In this document: one piece after another, positions 34,434 to 36,783 of the stretch | Layout: each line of letters opens with the position of its first letter | How positions within the stretch are numbered: position 1 is the stretch's first letter | The notes under the pieces: model-generated | Told to the model about the DNA's origin: nothing | Seen by the model: only the letters and a program-made list of their open reading frames with translations | Databases searched by the model: none | Made by a program: the position numbers and the translations under genes | Assembly: GCF_028276765.1 (NCBI RefSeq) | Contig: NZ_JAPYVU010000013.1 | Coordinates: 1 to 36,783 of the forward strand | Direction: 5' to 3' | Source of the DNA: Sulfurihydrogenibium sp. | Lineage (GTDB): Bacteria > Aquificota > Aquificia > Aquificales > Hydrogenothermaceae | Length of the DNA: 36,783 nt

Positions 34434-34590
34434 GAGACTGCCTCAAAAATCCACATTGTCATTCTGCAGCCGTGCGAAGAATCTCCTATTTTTCTTTTCA
34501 AGTCAAAAATCAAAAGAGGAGATTCTTCGGACTTACGTCCTCAGGAGGATGACGGATAAAGGTAAACTTGTGAAATTTTGGAACACTCTC
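34434..34590 (+). repeat. Palindromic MITE-like element, forward copy
   Basis: A 157-bp copy with the ends GAGACTGCCTCAAAAATCC and ATTTTGGAACACTCTC. The halves GTCATTCTGCAGCCGTGCG with AAGAATCTCC and GGAGATTCTTCGGACTTACG with TCCTCAGGAGGATGACGG pair extensively. It lies between the + strand membrane gene and the convergent molybdoenzyme gene. Confidence 0.82.
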
Positions 34591-34665
34591 AAGGTTTATT
34601 TGATACTAAACTATAACAAGATAAGGACAGCCTTTTTAAGACTGTCCCTGTTTATGGTTAATATA

Positions 34666-36783
34666 TTAAGATTCAGACCCTGGCATTTTATAAGCTTCGT
34701 CTGCTAATGGAACCCATGGTCTTGGCATCCATTTTGGTCTTCTAAGTCCGCCCGGTCCTGGTGCTGGTCTTGTTAATTGATCTCTCCAAGCTTTGTAAAC
34801 TTCAAATGTTTTTTGAATATCTACAAATACATCACCTATTCTATCCTCTGGACCTGCTTTTTCTATTAATACCTTTTTGTGCCAGCAGTGCATACCGCTT
34901 ATTGGGTCTGGATTTGCTGGGAATACAGCGTTTTGGAATACTCCCGTTGTTCCTTTCCACCAGATCAATTCTGTATCTTTATTAAATTCTGGGAACTGCC
35001 ATGATTTGAATGGTTTTACACCCTCTTTTGTTCTCATAAAATACTTAGAGCCTTCGTTTTTAATATCAACAAGTACAGAACCTAATCTCATTACACCAAG
35101 CGGATGTTTAAATCCGTCTATTTTTACTTCGTTTACGAGTCTCCATCTTCCGTTGTGGTGCGAACATGCTACAACACCCGGTCTTGTTGCTTGGGTTGGA
35201 ACTGCCATTGCTACAAAGTATCCAGTTTTAATGCCTGTTAATGTATCTACAACCCAAACTTTTACAGCATCTCCTTTATTGATTCCAAGTCTTTTAGCAT
35301 CTTTTTCATAAATCCATAATGGGTTATGGTTTTGTCCTATTTCCATCAACCACTTTGCGTTAATACTTCTTGTGTGGATTAAGTATGAAAGTCTGTAAAT
35401 TGGGTTTAATACAAATGCATTCTCTTCCACAATGTAGTCGTGGTGCACTTGGCTAACGATATGGATCATTTTTTGTCTTTGTTCTTTATTTTTCGGATAG
35501 TATAAAACTGCATACTCAGGCCATTTCCAGTCTTTTAACGTTGGTGAGTAAAATTCTATGTGTCCAGAAGGAGTATGGAATCCTTGGAGAATTTTTCCAT
35601 CTTTGTATACGCCGATTGTATGCTTCTTGCCCTCTTCTTCTGCATAAACAATACCAAGCTCTTCATCTATCTTGATAGCAGATTTTGGAATTTCTTTTCC
35701 TTTATATTTGTAAACACCTTTTTCTTGGTCATAAGGCAATGGTCTTTCCATCACATAGTAGATGTTTGTCTCTTCTGTCCAAGCTCCCCTATCTCTCATG
35801 TATTCATATGGAGTTATACCAAGCTGTTTGCAGACTTCAGAAAGCTTAGGAAGTTTTGAGAACGCTGCATTGTAGTACTCTTCAATTGTAACCGGCTTTC
35901 CTGGATTTTGTTTTGATTCCCAGTATTTTCTTATTCCAAGGCTTCCGTCTGGGTCTATTGCAAATGCAAGATTGATGAAAAATTCATTTTCTTCCCAAAT
36001 TTCACCAAGTCCTACTTTTTTGTGTGCTTCCAATGTAGCTTTCGCCGGGTCGTTTGGCTTCCATCCCATCTTCATTAGTGCAACTCTTAAAACTGGCTGT
36101 CTAAATCCTGTCCATCTTTCAGGCTTTGTCTCTGAAGAATGCTGGTCGTGTCTTTCTCCGGCTAATCCCATTGGAAGTATATAATCACAGTAGAATGCTG
36201 TTTCAGCCCAGTTTGGAGACATATAAACTGTTAAACCAAATTTATTTTCATCTTTTAATGCTTCTACCCATCTAAACCCATCCGGGTTAATCCATACAGG
36301 GTTGTAAATTCTTGAAAACCATACCTCTACCTTATCCGGAATCTTTAATCCTTTTTCTTGCCATTTCTTTCTCCATTCATCATCCATCAAAAGATGTGGA
36401 TATATATAGCTAAGCTCATAAGAAGACAATGGCCATTCTGGTGGCCAGTGTAATTCGTTCCAAACTTTTACCGGGTCTGGTTTGTCTGCCATACAAGCAT
36501 CACCGCCTTTATCACCTACGTCTATAACATGCCAGTGGTGCCATCCTGTACCACCAACAGACCCAATAGAACCGGTAAACGTTAAAAGCATATTCATAGC
36601 TCTACCTACAACCCAACCACCTCTGTTTCCGGCTGCAGGACCTCTCCATTGGTAATTTGTAATAGCATTTCCTGCATAAACTACCATTTCGTAGAGTTTA
36701 TCAATCATTTCAACAGGTATTCTACATTCCTGCGCAGCCCATTCAAACGTGTAATCTTTATACATATCTTTTAAAAGCTCTAT
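34666..36783 (-). CDS. Molybdopterin (bis-MGD) oxidoreductase, catalytic subunit, C-terminal part
   Basis: The reading stays open to the right edge, with six more codons (IELLKD) before the internal Met at 36765, so the N-terminus lies outside. About 705 residues of a DMSO-reductase-family large subunit are seen. The opening (DYTFEWAAQECRIPVEMID), NRGGWVVGRAMNMLLTFTGS, GLAGERHDQHSSETKPERW and the C-terminal cofactor domain (VVACSHHNGRWRL) fit. The N-terminal iron-sulfur motif and active-site ligand are not in view. The substrate is therefore open; sulfur-compound or tetrathionate-type enzymes are plausible for this kind of organism. The tail is Pro-rich (RPAPGPGGLRRPKWMPRPW). Partner subunits would lie beyond the window or be absent. 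Confidence 0.88.
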   Translation of the reverse strand: MELLKDMYKDYTFEWAAQECRIPVEMIDKLYEMVVYAGNAITNYQWRGPAAGNRGGWVVGRAMNMLLTFTGSIGSVGGTGWHHWHVIDVGDKGGDACMADKPDPVKVWNELHWPPEWPLSSYELSYIYPHLLMDDEWRKKWQEKGLKIPDKVEVWFSRIYNPVWINPDGFRWVEALKDENKFGLTVYMSPNWAETAFYCDYILPMGLAGERHDQHSSETKPERWTGFRQPVLRVALMKMGWKPNDPAKATLEAHKKVGLGEIWEENEFFINLAFAIDPDGSLGIRKYWESKQNPGKPVTIEEYYNAAFSKLPKLSEVCKQLGITPYEYMRDRGAWTEETNIYYVMERPLPYDQEKGVYKYKGKEIPKSAIKIDEELGIVYAEEEGKKHTIGVYKDGKILQGFHTPSGHIEFYSPTLKDWKWPEYAVLYYPKNKEQRQKMIHIVSQVHHDYIVEENAFVLNPIYRLSYLIHTRSINAKWLMEIGQNHNPLWIYEKDAKRLGINKGDAVKVWVVDTLTGIKTGYFVAMAVPTQATRPGVVACSHHNGRWRLVNEVKIDGFKHPLGVMRLGSVLVDIKNEGSKYFMRTKEGVKPFKSWQFPEFNKDTELIWWKGTTGVFQNAVFPANPDPISGMHCWHKKVLIEKAGPEDRIGDVFVDIQKTFEVYKAWRDQLTRPAPGPGGLRRPKWMPRPWVPLADEAYKMPGSES

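Noticed and set aside
34877-36184. Several + strand readings opposite the molybdoenzyme gene
   Set aside because: They are antisense shadows of a well-conserved protein and have no start signals.

Overview
This window reads as chromosomal DNA of an AT-rich, Gram-negative, thermophilic bacterium. I infer an Aquificales member of the Sulfurihydrogenibium kind. The clues are LPS genes (kdsC, a heptosyltransferase, an O-antigen ligase-like protein), a free-standing Pol I-type 5' nuclease, an archaeal-type 3-dehydroquinate synthase II, an hspR-dnaJ pair, frequent TTG starts, and a CRISPR repeat that from memory resembles the Aquifex one. The genus was not tested by any search.

Layout. 1-613 is a CRISPR array with no cas genes in view; its likely leader lies on the right (614 to about 1140), so it is probably read leftward. 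1297-3754 (+) is kdsC, a methyltransferase and a MATE exporter. 3946-6140 (-) is waaF then aspC. 6277-6662 is a broken STAS-like gene. 6762-11923 (-) is one tight unit, dnaJ-hspR-prmA-deoC-ligA. 12206-16870 (+) is rsmE, a glycine-zipper lipoprotein, hemB, a 5' nuclease, nth and nrnA. 17197-18369 (-) is an O-antigen ligase-like membrane protein. 18370-19396 is a decayed region with transposase debris and palindromic elements. 19397-20221 is a sirtuin. 20693-25020 (+) is rng, bamD, rsfS, murI and an RluD-type gene. 25353-25604 (-) is a small unknown gene. 25701-29122 (+) is an NtrB/NtrC-like two-component pair. 29386-30036 (-) is a Yip1-like membrane protein. 30149-34417 (+) is DHQ synthase II, an MCE lipid-transport protein, a Crp-type regulator and two small membrane ORFs that may be joined by frameshifting. 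34666 to the right edge (-) is the C-terminal part of a molybdopterin oxidoreductase.

The most interesting structure is a family of about 150-bp palindromic, MITE-like elements with ends of the type GAGnnTGTTCCAAAAAT. About eleven full or partial copies are visible. One (18967-19120) interrupts a transposase remnant and is flanked by a perfect 11-bp direct repeat, so it moved. Copies sit in all six convergent gene junctions, counting the pseudogene/ligA one, which suggests insertion tolerance or use as two-way terminators.

Other points worth checking are a slippery A7 run directly before a stop codon linking two membrane ORFs (33770-33779), a 23-codon leader ORF and a Shine-Dalgarno-masking hairpin before kdsC, a possibly leaderless waaF transcript, frequent extended -10 promoters (TGnTATAAT), and a GVYTGA replacement of GAFTGA in the NtrC-like activator. 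No tRNA or rRNA gene was recognised.
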